This document shows, in pieces, positions 63,116-64,000 of a stretch of 64,000 nucleotides of DNA; position 1 is the stretch's first letter; each line of letters starts with the position of its first letter. The DNA is taken from assembly GCF_900302465.1 (NCBI RefSeq), contig NZ_OMOR01000001.1, positions 992,001 through 1,056,000 of the forward strand, written 5' to 3'. Source of the DNA: Ascidiaceihabitans donghaensis (GTDB lineage: Bacteria > Pseudomonadota > Alphaproteobacteria > Rhodobacterales > Rhodobacteraceae). The notes under the pieces were generated by a model. That model worked only from the letters and a program-made list of their open reading frames with translations. It made no database searches and was not told where the DNA came from. Both the position numbers and the translations under genes were made by a program.

Positions 63116-63166
63116 TTGAAAATCCTCGTGTCGGTGGTTCGATTCCGCCCCTGGGCACCATTTAAA
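63116..63166 (+). repeat. attR-type direct repeat (partial tRNA-Phe copy)
   Basis: Copy of the anticodon arm, T arm, 3' acceptor, CCA and ATTTAA of tRNA-Phe, with T in place of C at 63153. The 5' half of a tRNA is absent, so it is not a second gene. Confidence 0.9.
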
Positions 63167-63490
63167 CTCAATGAAAACATTTGGTTATGGCGTGTATCAT
63201 TGATACCGACAACCTAGTGTTTTGTTCTTGGGTATCTCTGGGGTAGCATTTTGTATTCATCGCTTACGACAGATTGCGAGGAATGAACAATCGCTGGGCA
63301 CTAAGTTTGGGCTTGCCTATAGGCGACATACTTCAAGTGAAGCGTTCCCAATCAACCTATGCCGCAGATTGCTTTGGTCTTGTATCCTTCGGCTTCTTTG
63401 GTGAATGTTGGCGAAACCACAAGTCTACCTAAGGGATGAAGATCTAAGCATCTTACGGGACCTTGTGCGCAATGAACTGAGGGGCGGTTT

Positions 63491-64000
63491 TTGACAAAAT
63501 TCAATGAAGACTCGCGGGTTAAAATCCCTGCAATCCTTCACCTCGTGAGGTTAGGTTATTCGTACTTGTCCCTTAAAAAATCCCAGTGGGACCCTGATAC
63601 GAATATTTTTCCGGAGGTGTTTGTATCCGCACTCAAGCGGATTAACCCAACAGCAGATGAAAGCGAGCTATTGCGCTTAAAAGACGAGGTGTCTTTGCTG
63701 CTTGAAAACGAAGACTTGGGGAAAGCTTTTTACGAACGATTGATTGAAAAATCCGGTTTGCGGCTTATTGATTTCGAGGACTTCTCTCGAAATACGTTCA
63801 ACGTTGTAACTGAACTCCCTTGTCAAAACAAAGACGAAGAGTTTAGGCCGGACATTACAATTCTAATAAATGGAATGCCTTTAGCCTTTATCGAGGTCAA
63901 AAAGCCAAACAACAAAGAGGGAGTTCTTGCGGAGCGCAAGAGGATCAAGACGCGGTTCCAAAACTCGAAATTCAGAAAGTTTGTGAATATCACGCAGTTA
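63491..64000 (+). CDS. hsdR: Type I restriction enzyme R subunit (HsdR), 5' part
   Basis: Runs off the window end after 170 codons. The N-terminal HsdR nuclease domain is clear: KIPAILHLVRLGYSYLS, then FRPDITILINGMPLAFIEVKKPNN with the PD-ExK residues, as in all HsdR proteins. A TTG at 63491 follows GAGGGG by six bases; an in-frame stop at 63473 excludes an earlier start. The helicase part would lie beyond the window. It is outside the island's right repeat, so it belongs to another locus, perhaps a further island. Confidence 0.87.
   Translation, partial: MTKFNEDSRVKIPAILHLVRLGYSYLSLKKSQWDPDTNIFPEVFVSALKRINPTADESELLRLKDEVSLLLENEDLGKAFYERLIEKSGLRLIDFEDFSRNTFNVVTELPCQNKDEEFRPDITILINGMPLAFIEVKKPNNKEGVLAERKRIKTRFQNSKFRKFVNITQL

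Larger units (their letters stand above)
48242..63166. mobile_element. tRNA-Phe genomic island with satellite-like replication core and defence cargo
   Basis: Bounded by the tRNA-Phe gene and a 51-base copy of its 3' half. Core on the minus strand: integrase, hypothetical, AlpA, primase, RepA-like ATPase, then iteron-like repeats. Cargo: HamA-HamB and unknown genes on the left; PIN and two DUF4365 genes on the right. The cargo is visibly AT-richer than the flanking chromosome. No packaging, capsid or conjugation genes were found, so the element may depend on a helper phage or be a small self-replicating integrative unit (inference). Confidence 0.85.
62961..63490. other. Right end of the island and flanking gap
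   Basis: No convincing gene in 530 bases. It holds the candidate right arm site (62965-62983), the right att repeat (63116-63166) and an AT-rich stretch leading to hsdR. The GAGGGG at 63479-63484 is the likely ribosome site of hsdR. Confidence 0.6.

Noticed and set aside
63116-63166. A second tRNA-Phe gene
   Set aside because: Only the 3' half is present; the acceptor 5' strand and D arm are missing, so it is an attachment repeat.
63222-63404. A 60-codon frame after the right repeat
   Set aside because: It would start with TTG without a ribosome site and shows no motif; treated as chance.
1-64000. CRISPR arrays and insertion sequences
   Set aside because: No regularly spaced repeats and no transposase motifs were seen anywhere in the window.

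Overview
The window reads as a chromosome segment of an alphaproteobacterium of the Rhodobacterales (Roseobacter-type Rhodobacteraceae). The inference rests on gene content and order: the cell-cycle regulator GcrA, an infA-maf-RNase E/G-yacG operon running into a tRNA-Phe gene, an opgC-opgG-opgH glucan operon, HemP, an ArsR/permease pair, and GC-rich palindromic repeats behind several genes. Species cannot be named from this evidence.

Positions 1-48.2 kb are core-like chromosome. In order: a lipoprotein M48 protease and small membrane or redox proteins (0-3.1 kb); rimO and an AsmA-like protein (3.2-6.7 kb); a minus-strand surface-polysaccharide operon kpsT-kpsE-kdsA-phosphohexomutase (6.7-11.5 kb); an ArsR-controlled permease (11.7-13.1 kb); a uracil-DNA glycosylase-like and SseB-like pair; YHS, rhodanese and esterase proteins (14.8-16.7 kb); the osmoregulated periplasmic glucan operon opgC-opgG-opgH (16.8-21.4 kb); a TTC38-like protein; a ThDP enzyme with a CoA-transferase; a membrane chemoreceptor; gcrA; argD-argF; a hemP operon with a promoter palindrome; a porin; panE-like and gnd genes; hrpB; meaB; a DUF2855 protein; rpmB; a copper chaperone pair; lysR-cobB divergent from a nitrilase-family gene; and infA-maf-rng-yacG.

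The tRNA-Phe gene at 48242-48316 is the left edge of an integrated island. A 51-base copy of its 3' half recurs at 63116-63166 with one mismatch, giving a 14.8 kb element. Its central minus-strand core is a P4-type tyrosine integrase, a hypothetical protein, an AlpA-type regulator, an AEP/RepB-like primase and a RepA-like ATPase, followed by four 9-bp iteron-like repeats and a 13-bp inverted repeat. This layout resembles a phage satellite or small integrative replicon; no capsid, terminase or conjugation gene was seen. Cargo lies on both sides. Next to the tRNA is a Hachiman-type defence pair (HamA nuclease-like, HamB helicase) with genes of unknown function. Between the integrase and the right repeat are a PIN-domain protein and a divergent pair of DUF4365-type proteins, one with an intact and one with an altered nuclease motif. 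The latter group is the best candidate for an undescribed defence system.

Beyond the right repeat the window ends inside the 5' part of a type I restriction HsdR gene, so a second defence locus, possibly a second tandem island, begins there.
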